64,000 bases of DNA from Rhodospirillales bacterium (GTDB lineage Bacteria; Pseudomonadota; Alphaproteobacteria; ATCC43930; CGMCC-115725), in assembly GCA_028288725.1 (NCBI GenBank), contig JAQGIC010000047.1:62001-126000 (forward strand), written 5' to 3'. The stretch's first letter is position 1, and each line of letters begins with the position of its first letter. A model generated the notes under the pieces. The model was given only the letters and a program-made list of their open reading frames with translations, was not told the DNA's origin and did not search any database. The translations under genes were made by a program, and so were the position numbers. Below are positions 6,192 through 17,055 of this stretch, one piece after another.

Positions 6192-8828
6192 TCATTCCTC
6201 CGCCACCAGCAGGCCAACCGGAAAATCACCCAGGAGGTCGCCGACTGGCAGCGCGCCGTCGACGGTTAGGCGGTCGCCGGTCAGGATGTTGCGATAGGCT
6301 CCGTTGGCCAGGCTGATGCTCGTGTCGCCCCATTGCGGTGCCGCGGCTTCGACCGGCCAGAGCCGCGGCCAGAAACGCGGTGCCAGCACGATGGCGCGGC
6401 CCTCGCCCTCGCGGGCGAAGCCGATCAGCAGGTCGGCCTGGGCGCCGTCGATCGCCAGCGGCTGATAGCGGCCCTGGGCGAGCAGCGGCGGCCGCCCGCG
6501 GCGCAACGCCAGCACCCGTCGGATCAGGAAGCTCTTGACCGCGCCATCATGCCAATGGGCCCGCAGCTTGCCGAGACCGACCCGCCCGGCCGCAAGCCGC
6601 CGGTCCGCGGCGGCGGCATCGGCCGGCCGGCGATTGTCGGGATCGACCATCGACAGGTTCCAGCCGTCCGAGCCTTGATAGAGATCCGGTACGCCGGGGG
6701 TGGTCAGGCGCAACAGCGTGGCCGAGAGCGAGGTGAGCGCCCCCCAGAAGCCGATCGTCTCGCAGAACCGGGCGACATCGATCGGCATGGCCGCCGAAAC
6801 GAAGCGGTCGAGCCGGGCCTCGTAATCGGTGTCCGGCTCGTTCCAGCTCGTCAGTTCCTTGGCCTCGCGCGCAGCCTTCAGCAGCGCGGGTCGGACGCGC
6901 GCGGTGAAGGCGGCGAGGCCGGCGGCATCGTCCGTCGCCAGGCCGGGCGGCCAGGCGCCGATTACGGTCTGATAATAGTAGATAGCATCGTTCGGGCGGG
7001 GTGCGATGGTGTTGGTCAGCCAGGCATCGAGCTGATCTTGCCAGAGGTCGGCCACCGAGGTCAGACACAGCAGGCGGGCGCGCGCATCCTCGCCGCGTTT
7101 GGTGTCATGGGTCGATCCGGCGATCATCTCGTCCGGACGCAGGCGCTGTTTGGTCTGGTTGAGCTCATGGAAGGCGGCGATCGACAGGGCGGTGGCGCCG
7201 GGTTCGCCCCCGACTTCGTTCAACGCCAGCAGCGGGACATGCTGGAAAAATACCGTGTCCTCCAGCCCCTTCGCCATGGCCGGGCCGGATAGTTGCTGGA
7301 ACAGCACTGCTGCCGCATGGGCCGATTCGCCCGGCATATCGCCGGTCAGGACCTCGTCCAGAAAACGCGCGAGCGCGGGGGGCTCGATCGCGGCGGCCTC
7401 GATCGCGGCCATGATCCGGGCTCGGTCCTGGTCGGCGATCGGCAGGCCGTCGAAATAGGTGCGATAGACCGTCAGATGCGAAATCGTCGCGATGACGGCC
7501 GCGCGGATCGTCAGGACCGGCCAGGCATCGGCGGCGAGATGGTGGAGGGCGTGGGCTAACCGCGTCATCTCGGCGGTGAATTCCGTCTCCAGGAAGCCCC
7601 GCTTGGCCGCCCGCACCATGTCGGTCGGATCGGAGGGCCGGCCGGTCAGGCGGCAATAATGCCGGATGATCGGCTCGGCGCCGGCCGGGTCGCAGAACAG
7701 CCGGTCGATCGGTCCCAGGCGGTCGTAGCCGGTCGTGCCGGCGACCGGCCAGGCGGGCGGCAGGCTCTCGTCGGCGCCAAGGATTTTCTCGACCAGGATA
7801 TAAGGATGGCGGCCCCGGGCGGCGATGGCGGCCGCCAGCCGGTCGAGGTAGGTCTTCGGATCGGCCAAACCGTCGATATGGTCGATGCGCAGTCCGTCGA
7901 TCAGGCCGTCGCCGACCAGATCGAGGATCAGTGCATGGCTCGCTTCGAACACCTCGGACCGTTCGGCGCGGATCGCGATCAGGTCGTTGATGGCGAAAAA
8001 GCGCCGATAGTTGATCGAGTCCGACGCCTGGTGCCAGTCGGCCAGACGCCAGCATTGCCGGTCCAGCAGTGCCATCAGACGATGCCGGCCGCTGCCGTTC
8101 CAGGCCGCCACCGCCGCTTCGATCGCCGGATGGCACTCCCGTCGACCCGCCAGTTCGGCCGCCAGAAGCTCCGCACGCGTGCCTAAAGCCGCGGTGGAGC
8201 GCGCCAGCGCATCGAGCGAAGCGAAGTCGCGGGCCAGCGGCAGCAGCTCCGGCGTGCCCGACGCGGCGTATTCCAGGATCGGTCCGACGCTGGTCGGCGT
8301 CACCGGCCAGATGTGATCGTGATATTGAACGGTGAAGCCGTCGCCGCCGAACACGAGCCGGATCTCGCCGGCCGCGACCAGATCGTTGGGATCGCCGCCG
8401 AGGAACGGCAACAGGACCTTGTCGACGAGTTCGGGCTGCGGCGGGTGCCAATCGATATCGAAGAACTGGGATGAGGCCGAGGAGCTGCCCCAGCGCAGCA
8501 GATCCATCCAGCGGCGATTGCCGGGGCCGATGCCCATATGGTTCGGCACGATATCGACGATGATGCCCAGCCCCTCGCGACGCAACGCATGGACCAGGGC
8601 CCGGTAGCCGTCCTCGCCACCCAGTTCGGGATTGATCTGGGCATGATCGGTCACGTCATAGCCATGGGTGCTGCCCGGCCGTGCGGTCAGAATCGGCGAA
8701 AGATAGGCGTGGCTTATGCCCAGCCGCGCCAGGAACGGCGCCCGCGCCGCCGTCTGGGCGAAGGTGAAGTCACGCGTCAATTGCAGGCGATAGGTTGCGC
8801 GCGGCGGGGTCCAGGACTGGTCAAGCAT
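6192..8828 (-). CDS. treY: Maltooligosyl trehalose synthase
   Basis: 878 residues. TreY converts the reducing-end alpha-1,4 bond of a maltodextrin into the alpha,alpha-1,1 bond of trehalose, giving maltooligosyl trehalose for TreZ. The N-terminus RATYRLQLTRDFTFAQ is diagnostic, followed by a GH13 barrel with STHGYDVTDH, VDIVPNHMGI, nucleophile Asp316 (GLRIDHIDGL), acid/base Glu347 (ILVEKILG) and a later THDTKRGEDARAR motif. Length fits the family (about 800-950). The ATG at 8828 lies inside the end of malQ (8-bp overlap), so this is the last gene of the seven-gene operon. A start further upstream within malQ is possible but not supported by homology. No clear terminator is seen after the stop. 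Confidence 0.95.
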   Translation of the reverse strand: MLDQSWTPPRATYRLQLTRDFTFAQTAARAPFLARLGISHAYLSPILTARPGSTHGYDVTDHAQINPELGGEDGYRALVHALRREGLGIIVDIVPNHMGIGPGNRRWMDLLRWGSSSASSQFFDIDWHPPQPELVDKVLLPFLGGDPNDLVAAGEIRLVFGGDGFTVQYHDHIWPVTPTSVGPILEYAASGTPELLPLARDFASLDALARSTAALGTRAELLAAELAGRRECHPAIEAAVAAWNGSGRHRLMALLDRQCWRLADWHQASDSINYRRFFAINDLIAIRAERSEVFEASHALILDLVGDGLIDGLRIDHIDGLADPKTYLDRLAAAIAARGRHPYILVEKILGADESLPPAWPVAGTTGYDRLGPIDRLFCDPAGAEPIIRHYCRLTGRPSDPTDMVRAAKRGFLETEFTAEMTRLAHALHHLAADAWPVLTIRAAVIATISHLTVYRTYFDGLPIADQDRARIMAAIEAAAIEPPALARFLDEVLTGDMPGESAHAAAVLFQQLSGPAMAKGLEDTVFFQHVPLLALNEVGGEPGATALSIAAFHELNQTKQRLRPDEMIAGSTHDTKRGEDARARLLCLTSVADLWQDQLDAWLTNTIAPRPNDAIYYYQTVIGAWPPGLATDDAAGLAAFTARVRPALLKAAREAKELTSWNEPDTDYEARLDRFVSAAMPIDVARFCETIGFWGALTSLSATLLRLTTPGVPDLYQGSDGWNLSMVDPDNRRPADAAAADRRLAAGRVGLGKLRAHWHDGAVKSFLIRRVLALRRGRPPLLAQGRYQPLAIDGAQADLLIGFAREGEGRAIVLAPRFWPRLWPVEAAAPQWGDTSISLANGAYRNILTGDRLTVDGALPVGDLLGDFPVGLLVAEE

Positions 8829-10929
8829 GGCGCTTCTTCCGTGGTTCGGCCCGGCGCGGTCGTTCCCGCAAATTCGAGAGGTCGTTGAAGCGCGGATCGG
8901 CCAGCATCTCATCGACCGAGAGGGGCAGGCGGCGGCGCCAATTCGGGTGCTCGTCCATCGTGCCGGGCAGATTGACCATGGTCTCGACGCTCAGCAGATC
9001 CTCGGCCTGGACCAGCATCAGCGCGCTCGGGCTGCGCGCGAGGAAGCGATGCACCGCCAGGATCAGCCGCTCGTCGAAACCCTCGGTATCCAGGTTCGGC
9101 GGCAACAACGCCTGACGCTTCAGCGCCGCCAGCAGGCGCTGCCGGTCGAGCGCGCGCCCGGCCTCGTCGCGATGCCGGGCGACGGCGTTCGGGTAGAGAC
9201 GCAACGCCTGGCGCTCCCGAATATCGGTGCCGAGCCACCAGCTTTTCAGCGGCGGCAGATCGTGAGTGCCCGCCGCGACGGCGGCCAGGGCCGGGTAGGC
9301 CGAGGGCGGCTTGAATCGGTCGCGCGCGCCGCGCTCGAACATCAGGATCCGGCAGGACATGATTTTCGCCCGCTGCATGCGTGGGCGGAAGGCGTGGGGC
9401 ACCGTGCCCAGATCCTCGCCCACGACGAGGCACCGATGACGCCGGCTCTCCAGTGCCAGGATGCGGATCATGTCCTCGAACGGATAGCGGATATAGGCGC
9501 CTCGTTCGGCCGAGGCGCCGTTCGGCACCAGGTACAGCTGTTTCAGCCCCATGACATGGTCGATCCTGAGCGCGCCGGCATGGCGCATGTTGGCGCGCAG
9601 CGCCGCGACGAGCGGGGCGTAGCCCTGGGCCCTCAGCGCGACCGGGCTATAGGCGGTCAGTCCCCAATTCTGGCCTTGCCGATTGAGCAGGTCCGGCGGG
9701 GCACCGACCGAAGCGCCGGTGATGTAGCTGTCGGGCGAACTCCAGGTGTCGGCGCCATAGGGATCGGCGCCGATCGCCAGATCGCGGTAGAGCCCGATCG
9801 ACAGGCCGGCGGTGCCGACCGCGCGGCCGAGCTGCCGATCGGCCTCCCATTGCAGATATTGGTGATAGAGGATCTCGTCGCCGTGCGCGGCGGCGAAGTC
9901 GGCGACGCCGGCGCCGTTGGCCGAACGCAGCGCCTCCGGCCAATCCTTCCAGGCGAATCCGTCCCGGTCGATCCGATCCGCCTGCAGGGAGTGGAATTGC
10001 GCGAAGCGGACGAGCGCCTCGCCGCCGGCCTGCTGAAAGCGGCGGAACGCCTGGCCGCGCTCGGTGGGCGCCGCGCCCAGATGCTGGTCCCGAAACGTCC
10101 GCCACAGCAGGCGCAGGACGTCGGACTTGGCCCGTGCGACGGCCGGATAATCGACCAGTCCCGCCGTTCGGGCCCGGGCCAGGCGATGGCCGAATTCATT
10201 GCCGGCGATCCTGTCGCGCGCCTCGGTCGAGGCGGCGAGGTCCGGCACCGCGGCGACGTCGATATAGAGCGGGTTGAGGAACAGCCGACTCGACGGCGAA
10301 TAGGGGCTGATGCGGTCGGGGGCGGCCGGGAACAGCGCATGCAGCGGGTTGACCCCGATCAGGCTGCCGCCCTGATGGGCGACGCCGGCGCCGAGCGCGC
10401 CCAGATCGGTGAAATCGCCAATGCCCCATTGCCCGGGCGACCGCAGGCTATAGAGCTGCGTCGCCAGGCCCCAGCTATGGCCGTCCGCCCCGGTCGGCAG
10501 GTGGCACGCGCCGGGCGAAGCGATGATCTGCAGCGCCACCCCGTCGTCGGGAAACGCCAGCCGGTGATAGCCGTCCGGAACCCGCGCCAGCACCAGGACA
10601 GGGGCGTCGTCGTCGATCTTGCCTTCCAGGCGCACGCCATCCTCGAACGTGACCATCCAATGCCGGCTTTTGACCAGCGGCGGCAGCGGGATCGCGATGT
10701 TTCGTCCGGAATCGATGACCAGGCAGCCGGGAGCCGACGCCAGATGCCGGCGGCGCTTCAGGCTGACCTTGGCGCTCGCCTCGCTATGGGCCGGAACGTC
10801 CATCGCTTCCAGCAAGGCGACCAGACTGTCGACCGGGGTCGTATGGGTCTTGCCCCAGACGTCGCGCCACTCGGTGCCGATGCCGACGTGGCCGGCCAGT
10901 CGATGCACCAGGGTCCGATAGGTGCTCAT
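8821..10929 (-). CDS. malQ: 4-alpha-glucanotransferase (amylomaltase)
   Basis: 702 residues, GH77. It disproportionates maltodextrins, moving glucan segments between chains; here it can recycle the short oligosaccharides left by GlgX and TreZ. The N-terminal extension (about 1-150) is of the long MalQ type. The catalytic part shows RSPGQWGIGDFTDL, a YSPSSRLFLNPLYID substrate loop, nucleophile Asp in LRIDHVMGLKQLY, acid/base Glu in VVGEDLGTVP and the third acid in GTHDLPPLKSWW. Its start overlaps the treZ stop by ATGA and its end overlaps the treY start by 8 bp, which indicates translational coupling. Confidence 0.95.
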   Translation of the reverse strand: MSTYRTLVHRLAGHVGIGTEWRDVWGKTHTTPVDSLVALLEAMDVPAHSEASAKVSLKRRRHLASAPGCLVIDSGRNIAIPLPPLVKSRHWMVTFEDGVRLEGKIDDDAPVLVLARVPDGYHRLAFPDDGVALQIIASPGACHLPTGADGHSWGLATQLYSLRSPGQWGIGDFTDLGALGAGVAHQGGSLIGVNPLHALFPAAPDRISPYSPSSRLFLNPLYIDVAAVPDLAASTEARDRIAGNEFGHRLARARTAGLVDYPAVARAKSDVLRLLWRTFRDQHLGAAPTERGQAFRRFQQAGGEALVRFAQFHSLQADRIDRDGFAWKDWPEALRSANGAGVADFAAAHGDEILYHQYLQWEADRQLGRAVGTAGLSIGLYRDLAIGADPYGADTWSSPDSYITGASVGAPPDLLNRQGQNWGLTAYSPVALRAQGYAPLVAALRANMRHAGALRIDHVMGLKQLYLVPNGASAERGAYIRYPFEDMIRILALESRRHRCLVVGEDLGTVPHAFRPRMQRAKIMSCRILMFERGARDRFKPPSAYPALAAVAAGTHDLPPLKSWWLGTDIRERQALRLYPNAVARHRDEAGRALDRQRLLAALKRQALLPPNLDTEGFDERLILAVHRFLARSPSALMLVQAEDLLSVETMVNLPGTMDEHPNWRRRLPLSVDEMLADPRFNDLSNLRERPRRAEPRKKRHA

Positions 10930-12734
10930 GGCTGGCCTCCCTGCTCGATCGTCACGGAAACGAAACGAGGCGGCAGCGCGTCGATCGCCTCATGACTCCG
11001 ATAGATCACCTGGCCGCGGCCCGTGCGGTGGACGGCCTCGACCGGCCGGTCGGACAGGTTGGCCAGCAGCGTCAATTCCGCGCCGTCGAGCCGCCAGCGC
11101 ACCTCCAGCCCGCCGGTGCCCAGCCGGACGAACTGCCCGCGCGGATGATCGCTGTTGGCCAGCAGCGGCGCGATATGGCGTCGGCGGAGCGCGATGAGTT
11201 CGCGGTAGAGTTCCAGCATGGCCGCGGGTTCGGATTGGTCCAGCACCGGCCAGTCGAGCTTGGCCGACAGGAAGGTCGCCTCCGCCAGCGGGTCGGGGAT
11301 GCGCGCCCGGGACGCCTCGTCGCGGAATTCCGGGAAGCTGGCGAATTCCGCGGCGCGGCCGGTGCGCACGGCATCGGCCAGATCGCCGTCGAAATCGCAG
11401 AAGAACGGGAACGGCCGTTCGGTCGCCCATTCCTCGCCCATGAACAGCATGGGGATGCCGGGGCTCAGCAGCAGGATGGCGGCGGCGGCACGCAGCGTCT
11501 CCCGGTCGGCGAACCGGGGCAGGCGCCAGCCATAGGCGTGGTTGCCGACCTGGTCGTGGTTCTGGATGAAATCGACGAAGGCGGTCGGCGGCAGATCGCC
11601 CGACGGCTCGCCCCGAGGCTCACCGCCGCGATGGGCCGAGGGCTCCCCCTGATAGACGAAGCCTTCGGCCAGCGCCAGACCGACCCGCGAGATCAGGTCG
11701 TCGGCATAATCGTCGTAATAGCCGCCATGGGCACCGGTCAGTGCCACCCGCAATGCATGGTGGAAATCGTCGTTCCATTGCGCGTCGTAAGGGCCGATGC
11801 CGCCGGCGCCATGGCCCAGGCGGTCCGCCTCGTTGGCGTCGTTCTCCAGGATCAGATGGATCTGCCGGTTCGGAAACGCCATCCGGACCGCATCGCCCAG
11901 CGCCTCCAGAAACGGCGGCAGGCTGTCGTCCTTGATGGCATGGACCGCATCGAAACGCAGCCCGTCCAGGTGGAATTCCTCCAGCCAATAGAGCGCGTTC
12001 TCGATGAAGAAACGGCGCACGTTGGCCGAGCCCGCATCGTCGAAATTGATCGCGGCACCCCAGGGCGTCTTGTGTTTTTCGGTGAAGAACCTGCTGGCAT
12101 AGGCATGCAGGAAATTGCCCGACGGCCCGAAGTGATTATAGACGACGTCCAGGATCACGCCGATGCCGCGGCGATGGCACGCGTCGACCATCCGCTTCAT
12201 CGCCTCGGGCCCGCCATAGCGTTCGGTCGGCGCGAACGGCAGCACGCCGTCATAGCCCCAGTTCCAGCGGCCGGGACAATCGGCGACCGGCATCAACTCG
12301 ATCAGGGTCACGCCCAGATCGACCAGATGGTCCAGATGCCGGACGATGCCGTCGAAATCGCCGGCCTCGGAAAAGGTGCCGGGATGCAGCTCGTAGATCA
12401 CGGCCTGCGGCCAGGGCACGCCGGCCCAAGCCGTGTCGGTCCAGTCATAGGCGTGGGGATCGACCACCGCGCTCAAGCCCAGCGCCCCGTCCGGTTGCCG
12501 GCGCGAGGCCAGGTCGGGGTAGAAGCCATTGCCGATGCGATAGCGATAGCGGGTGCCGACGGCGGCCTCGGTCGTGGTCAGGCCGAACCAGCCGTCGGCC
12601 TCCATGGTCATGGCGATCTGCCTGCCGTCCTGCAGCGTCAGCGACACGGTCTCGGCGTCGGGTGCCCACAGGCGAAAGCGGATGCCATCGTCGGTGATTT
12701 CGGCTCCGAAGGGCAGGGGGTGATGGCGTTTCAT
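10926..12734 (-). CDS. treZ: Malto-oligosyltrehalose trehalohydrolase
   Basis: 602 residues. It cleaves the bond next to the trehalose unit of maltooligosyl trehalose, releasing free trehalose, and so completes the TreY-TreZ pathway. The N-terminal carbohydrate-binding module (about 8-90, FRLWAPDAETVSLTL) is followed by the GH13 barrel with nucleophile Asp262 (GLRFDAVHAI), acid/base Glu297 (LILENDANE) and Asp394 (FIQNHDQVGN). DVVYNHFGPSGNFL is the TreZ form of conserved region I. It overlaps glgX by one base (TGATG) and malQ by four (ATGA). treZ and treY are split by malQ here instead of being adjacent. Confidence 0.95.
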   Translation of the reverse strand: MKRHHPLPFGAEITDDGIRFRLWAPDAETVSLTLQDGRQIAMTMEADGWFGLTTTEAAVGTRYRYRIGNGFYPDLASRRQPDGALGLSAVVDPHAYDWTDTAWAGVPWPQAVIYELHPGTFSEAGDFDGIVRHLDHLVDLGVTLIELMPVADCPGRWNWGYDGVLPFAPTERYGGPEAMKRMVDACHRRGIGVILDVVYNHFGPSGNFLHAYASRFFTEKHKTPWGAAINFDDAGSANVRRFFIENALYWLEEFHLDGLRFDAVHAIKDDSLPPFLEALGDAVRMAFPNRQIHLILENDANEADRLGHGAGGIGPYDAQWNDDFHHALRVALTGAHGGYYDDYADDLISRVGLALAEGFVYQGEPSAHRGGEPRGEPSGDLPPTAFVDFIQNHDQVGNHAYGWRLPRFADRETLRAAAAILLLSPGIPMLFMGEEWATERPFPFFCDFDGDLADAVRTGRAAEFASFPEFRDEASRARIPDPLAEATFLSAKLDWPVLDQSEPAAMLELYRELIALRRRHIAPLLANSDHPRGQFVRLGTGGLEVRWRLDGAELTLLANLSDRPVEAVHRTGRGQVIYRSHEAIDALPPRFVSVTIEQGGQP

Positions 12735-14884
12735 CAGATTGCCTCCCGATGCACGAACAGGGCGAGCGAGTGGGCTCGCAGGGGAAAGGGCCGGTGGGTC
12801 GTGATCTCGATGCCGCCCTCGATCAGGCCGGTTTCCTCGGCGGTATCGACCAGGGCGCCCCAGCGCATCGGCCGGGGTGTCTCGGGCGCGTGGAACACGA
12901 TGTCTTGGTGATGGGCGTTGATCAGGATCAGGAAGCTGACATCGACGTCACGCTGGCCGCTCAAGCCTCGATAATAGGCGCCGGCCCGGCCGTTCAGCAG
13001 ATAGCCCAGGCAGCGGGCATAGGGCTTGTGCCAGTCGTCGGACGTGTATTCCCGGCCTTCGGGCGTGACCCAGGTGATGTCCTTCAGCCCATCCGACTGC
13101 TCGGCGCCGCGCAGGAAGTGCGGGCGCGAGAACACGTGATGGTCCCGGCGCAGGCGGATCAGGAAGGTGACGAAGGACTGGAACTGCCGGTCATGCTCGG
13201 TGATGCCGGCCCAATCGATCCAGCTGAGTTCATTGTCCTGGCAATAGGCGTTGTTGTTGCCCTGCTGGGACCGGCCAAATTCGTCGCCAGACAACAACAT
13301 CGGCACGCCCAGCGACAACAGCAGGGCCGCGATCAGGTTGCGCTTCTGCTGACGCCGGAGCGCCAGGATCTTCGGATCGTCGCTCGGGCCTTCGACGCCG
13401 CAGTTCCAGGAATGATTGACGTCGGTCCCGTCGCGACTGTCCTCGCCATTGTCGGCATTGTGCTTCGCTTCATAGGAGACGAGGTCCTGCAGCGTGAAGC
13501 CGTCGTGGGCGGTGACGAAATTGATCGAGGCCCAGGGTCGGCGCCCGCCGTGACCGAAGATGTCGGACGAGCCGGCGAGCCGGCTGCCCATGTCGGCGAG
13601 CATGCCGTCGTCGCCCTTCCAGAACCGGCGGAGGACATCGCGATACTGCCCGTTCCATTCGGCCCAGCCGGGCGGAAAGCCGCCGACGCGGTAACCGTCC
13701 GGCCCCAGGTCCCAGGGCTCGGCGATCAGCTTCACCTCGTTCAGCACCGGATCCTGGCGGACGGCGTCGAGGAAGGCGCTGCCCTGGTCGAACGGCTGCT
13801 TCTCGCGCGCGAGGGTGGTCGCCAGATCGAAGCGGAAGCCGTCGACCCGCATCTCCGTCGCCCAATAGCGCAGCGAGTCCATGACCAGCTGCAGCACGCG
13901 CGGATGGTCGAGGTTCAGCGTGTTGCCGGTGCCGGTATAGTCGGTATAGAAGCGCCGATCCTCGTTCAGCCGGTAGTAGCTGAGATTGTCGATGCCGCGG
14001 AACGACAGGGTCGGCCCCAGGTGGTTGCCCTCGGCCGTGTGATTGTAGACCACGTCGAGAATGACCTCGATACCGGCCTCGTGCAGGCGGCGGACGGCAA
14101 TCTTCATCTCGTCGATGGCGCCGCTCGCCAGGTAGCGCGGCTCGGGCGCGAAGAAGCCCAGGGTGTTGTAGCCCCAGAAATTGACCTTGCCCCGCTGGAC
14201 GAGCGGTCGGTCGTTCAGGAAGGCATGGATCGGCAGCAGCTCGATCGCGGTCACGCCCAGTGCGACCAGATGATCGAGCATCGCCGGCGCCACCAGACCC
14301 GCGAGCGTGCCGCGAAAGCGCGGCTCCACATCGGGGTGGCACTGGGTCATGCCTTTGACATGGGCCTCCAGAATGATTGTCTCGGACCAGCTCGTGCGCG
14401 GACGGCGGTCGGGCCCCCAGGAAAAGGCACCCTCGACCACCTCGCATTTCGGCATGCCGCGGGCATTGTCGCGTCGGTCGAAGCTCAGATCGTCGCGGCT
14501 GCTGCCGGCGCGGAAGCCGAAATGGGCGTCGCTCCAGCGCAGCGGCCCGCGGAGCGACTTCGCATAGGGGTCGAGCAGCAGCTTGTGCCGGTTGAAGCGA
14601 TGACCGTTCCTGGGCTCGTAGGGCCCATGGCAGCGATAGCCGTAGAGCAGACCCGGCCGGGCCTCGGGCAGGTAGCCGTGCCAAGCCTGGTCGGTATATT
14701 CCGGCATGGCCAGGCGTGCCACCTCGCGGCTGCCGGTCGGGTCGAACAGGCAAAGATCGACCCCGGTCGCATGGGCTGAGAACAGGGAAAAATTCACGCC
14801 CGCGCCGTCCCAGGTCGCGCCCATCGGATAGGGCTTGCCGGGCAGCAGGATCGGATGCGGCGGCGGGGCATGGTCCAGGTTCAT
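12734..14884 (-). CDS. glgX: Glycogen debranching enzyme (isoamylase type)
   Basis: 716 residues. It hydrolyses alpha-1,6 branches of glycogen-type glucan, supplying linear maltodextrins to TreY. The N-terminal CBM48 (about 15-130, [20 protein letters not shown]) is followed by a GH13_11 barrel with [16 protein letters not shown], nucleophile Asp353 ([10 protein letters not shown]), acid/base Glu389 ([10 protein letters not shown]) and Asp461 (TAHDGFTL). The true start is the ATG at 14884 overlapping the glgB stop (ATGA); a longer open frame upstream lies inside glgB and has no homology. It ends in a TGATG overlap with treZ. Confidence 0.95.
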   Translation of the reverse strand: MNLDHAPPPHPILLPGKPYPMGATWDGAGVNFSLFSAHATGVDLCLFDPTGSREVARLAMPEYTDQAWHGYLPEARPGLLYGYRCHGPYEPRNGHRFNRHKLLLDPYAKSLRGPLRWSDAHFGFRAGSSRDDLSFDRRDNARGMPKCEVVEGAFSWGPDRRPRTSWSETIILEAHVKGMTQCHPDVEPRFRGTLAGLVAPAMLDHLVALGVTAIELLPIHAFLNDRPLVQRGKVNFWGYNTLGFFAPEPRYLASGAIDEMKIAVRRLHEAGIEVILDVVYNHTAEGNHLGPTLSFRGIDNLSYYRLNEDRRFYTDYTGTGNTLNLDHPRVLQLVMDSLRYWATEMRVDGFRFDLATTLAREKQPFDQGSAFLDAVRQDPVLNEVKLIAEPWDLGPDGYRVGGFPPGWAEWNGQYRDVLRRFWKGDDGMLADMGSRLAGSSDIFGHGGRRPWASINFVTAHDGFTLQDLVSYEAKHNADNGEDSRDGTDVNHSWNCGVEGPSDDPKILALRRQQKRNLIAALLLSLGVPMLLSGDEFGRSQQGNNNAYCQDNELSWIDWAGITEHDRQFQSFVTFLIRLRRDHHVFSRPHFLRGAEQSDGLKDITWVTPEGREYTSDDWHKPYARCLGYLLNGRAGAYYRGLSGQRDVDVSFLILINAHHQDIVFHAPETPRPMRWGALVDTAEETGLIEGGIEITTHRPFPLRAHSLALFVHREAI

Positions 14885-17055
14885 AGGCGCTCCGCCGTCA
14901 GGATCAGGGTCGCGAGCGGCGGCAGGGTGAGGACGACCGACTGGCCGTGGCCGTGCGACGGCACGGGTTCGCTGTCGACCCCGCCCGCATTGCCCATGTC
15001 GCTGCCGCCATAGAGGCCGGAATCGGTGTTGAGCCGTTCCGTCCAGCGCCCGGCGCGCGGCACGCCGACGCGATAGCCCCGGCGCGGCATCGGCGTGAAA
15101 TTGCACAGGACCAGGGCCATGTTCCGCCGACCGGCGTCGAAGCGCAGGAAGCTCAGCACGCTCTGATCGCTGTCGGTCGCGTCGACCCAGGCGAAGCCTT
15201 CCTGCAGGGCGTCCAGCCGATGCAGCGCGGTCTCGTCGCGATAGAGCTGGTTGAGGTCGCGCACCAGCCCGTGCAGGCCGGCATGCATCGGGTCGTCGAG
15301 CAGGAACCAGTCGAGCTGGGCGTCGTGGTTCCACTCGCGCTCCTGGCCGAACTCGCACCCCATGAACAGGAGCTTCTTGCCCGGATGCGCCCACATGAAG
15401 CCGTAATAGGCGCGCAGGTTGGCGAATTTCTGCCAACGGTCGCCCGGCATCTTGTTGATGAGCGAGCCCTTGCCATGCACCACCTCGTCATGGCTCAGCG
15501 GCAGAATGAAATTCTCCGAGAAGCCGTAGAGCAGGCCGAAGGTCAGTTTGTTGTGGTGGTATTTCCGGTGGACCGGGTCGAGGCTCATGTACTGGAGCGT
15601 GTCGTGCATCCAGCCCATGTTCCATTTGAAGCCGAAGCCCAGGCCGCCCAGGTATGTCGGCGCCGACACCATCGGCCAAGCAGTCGATTCCTCGGCGGCC
15701 GTGGTGACGCCTGGCGCTTCCGAGAACACCAGCTCGTTGAAGCGGCGCAAGAAATCGACCGCGTCCAGATTCTCCCGGCCGCCGAACTTGTTCGGCACCC
15801 ACTCACCGGCCTTGCGGCTGTAGTCTAGGTAGAGCATCGAGGCGACGGCATCGACGCGCAGCCCGTCCACATGGAAATTCTCCAGCCAGGACAGCGCGTT
15901 GGCGATCAGGTAATTCACCACCTCGGGCCGGCCGTAGTTGAAGATCAGCGTGTTCCAATCCTGATGGAAGCCCTGGCGCGGGTCGGCATGCTCGTAGAGA
16001 TGCGTGCCGTCGAACAGGCCCAAGCCATGCTGGTCGGTCGGGAAATGTCCCGGCACCCAGTCGAGCCACAGCGCCAGGCCGGCGCCATGGCAGGCATCGA
16101 CGAAATAGCGGAAATCGTCGGGCGTCCCGAACCGGCTGGTCGGCGCGAACAGGCCGATCGGCTGATAGCCCCACGAGCCGTCGAACGGAAATTCCGAGAT
16201 CGGCAGCACTTCGATATGGGTGAAGCCCAGGTTGGCGACATAGGGCACCAGCCGATCGGCCAGCTCGCGATAGCTGAGGAAGCGGCCATCCTCGTGTTTG
16301 GACCAGGAGCCCAGATGCAGCTCGTAGATCGAGATCGCGGCCTCGCGTGCGTTGCGCTCGGCGCGGCTCTTCATCCAGGCCTCGTCGCGCCAGACATGGC
16401 TCGGCAGGGCGGCGACGACCGATGCGGTCGCCGGCGGTCGTTCCGCCTGGAGCGCGACCGGGTCGGCCTTCAGCGGCAGCAACGCGCCGTCAGGACCCTT
16501 GATCTCGTATTTGTAGGAGGCACCGGCGGCGACGTCGGGGATGAACAGATCCCAGACCCCGGCGCCCGGATGCTTGCGCATCGCGTGGCGCCGGCCGTCC
16601 CAGTCGTTGAAGCTGCCGACCACGCTGACCGCCCGGGCATTGGGTGCCCAGACCGCGAAGCCCGTGCCGGCGACATCGTCCATGCTCATCGGATGGGCGC
16701 CGAGGCGGCTAAAGGCGCGGCGATGGGTGCCTTCGCCCAACAGATGCAGATCCATCTCCCCCAGCACCGGTCCGAAGCGATAGGGGTCTTCGAGATCGAC
16801 GATGCGATCGCCGGAACGGGCGCGCAGGCGATAGGCGAACCGCTTCTTCTTGCCCAGCCGGGCCTCGAACAGCCCGTCCTCGGTCTTGCGCTCGAACGGG
16901 GCGATCTCGGCCCCGTCCGCGCGGTCGAGCACGGCCAGGCTGTCGGCCCAGGGCACGAACGCACGGATCACCAGCCCGCCTGCCTCGTGCATGCCCAGGA
17001 ACCCGAACGGATCGCTCCGATAGGTTTCGTCGAGACGCTTGGCTGTCTCAGACAT
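14881..17055 (-). CDS. glgB: 1,4-alpha-glucan branching enzyme
   Basis: 724 residues, the usual length for GlgB with two N-terminal CBM48-type modules (about 12-110 and 120-220). It introduces alpha-1,6 branches into the linear glucan made by GlgE. The GH13_9 barrel shows [13 protein letters not shown], nucleophile Asp402 ([17 protein letters not shown]), acid/base Glu455 ([10 protein letters not shown]) and Asp523 ([13 protein letters not shown]). The ATG lies 8 bp inside the end of treS-mak and the stop overlaps glgX by ATGA. With GlgE and TreS-Mak it makes up the trehalose-to-glucan branch of the operon. Confidence 0.97.
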   Translation of the reverse strand: MSETAKRLDETYRSDPFGFLGMHEAGGLVIRAFVPWADSLAVLDRADGAEIAPFERKTEDGLFEARLGKKKRFAYRLRARSGDRIVDLEDPYRFGPVLGEMDLHLLGEGTHRRAFSRLGAHPMSMDDVAGTGFAVWAPNARAVSVVGSFNDWDGRRHAMRKHPGAGVWDLFIPDVAAGASYKYEIKGPDGALLPLKADPVALQAERPPATASVVAALPSHVWRDEAWMKSRAERNAREAAISIYELHLGSWSKHEDGRFLSYRELADRLVPYVANLGFTHIEVLPISEFPFDGSWGYQPIGLFAPTSRFGTPDDFRYFVDACHGAGLALWLDWVPGHFPTDQHGLGLFDGTHLYEHADPRQGFHQDWNTLIFNYGRPEVVNYLIANALSWLENFHVDGLRVDAVASMLYLDYSRKAGEWVPNKFGGRENLDAVDFLRRFNELVFSEAPGVTTAAEESTAWPMVSAPTYLGGLGFGFKWNMGWMHDTLQYMSLDPVHRKYHHNKLTFGLLYGFSENFILPLSHDEVVHGKGSLINKMPGDRWQKFANLRAYYGFMWAHPGKKLLFMGCEFGQEREWNHDAQLDWFLLDDPMHAGLHGLVRDLNQLYRDETALHRLDALQEGFAWVDATDSDQSVLSFLRFDAGRRNMALVLCNFTPMPRRGYRVGVPRAGRWTERLNTDSGLYGGSDMGNAGGVDSEPVPSHGHGQSVVLTLPPLATLILTAERL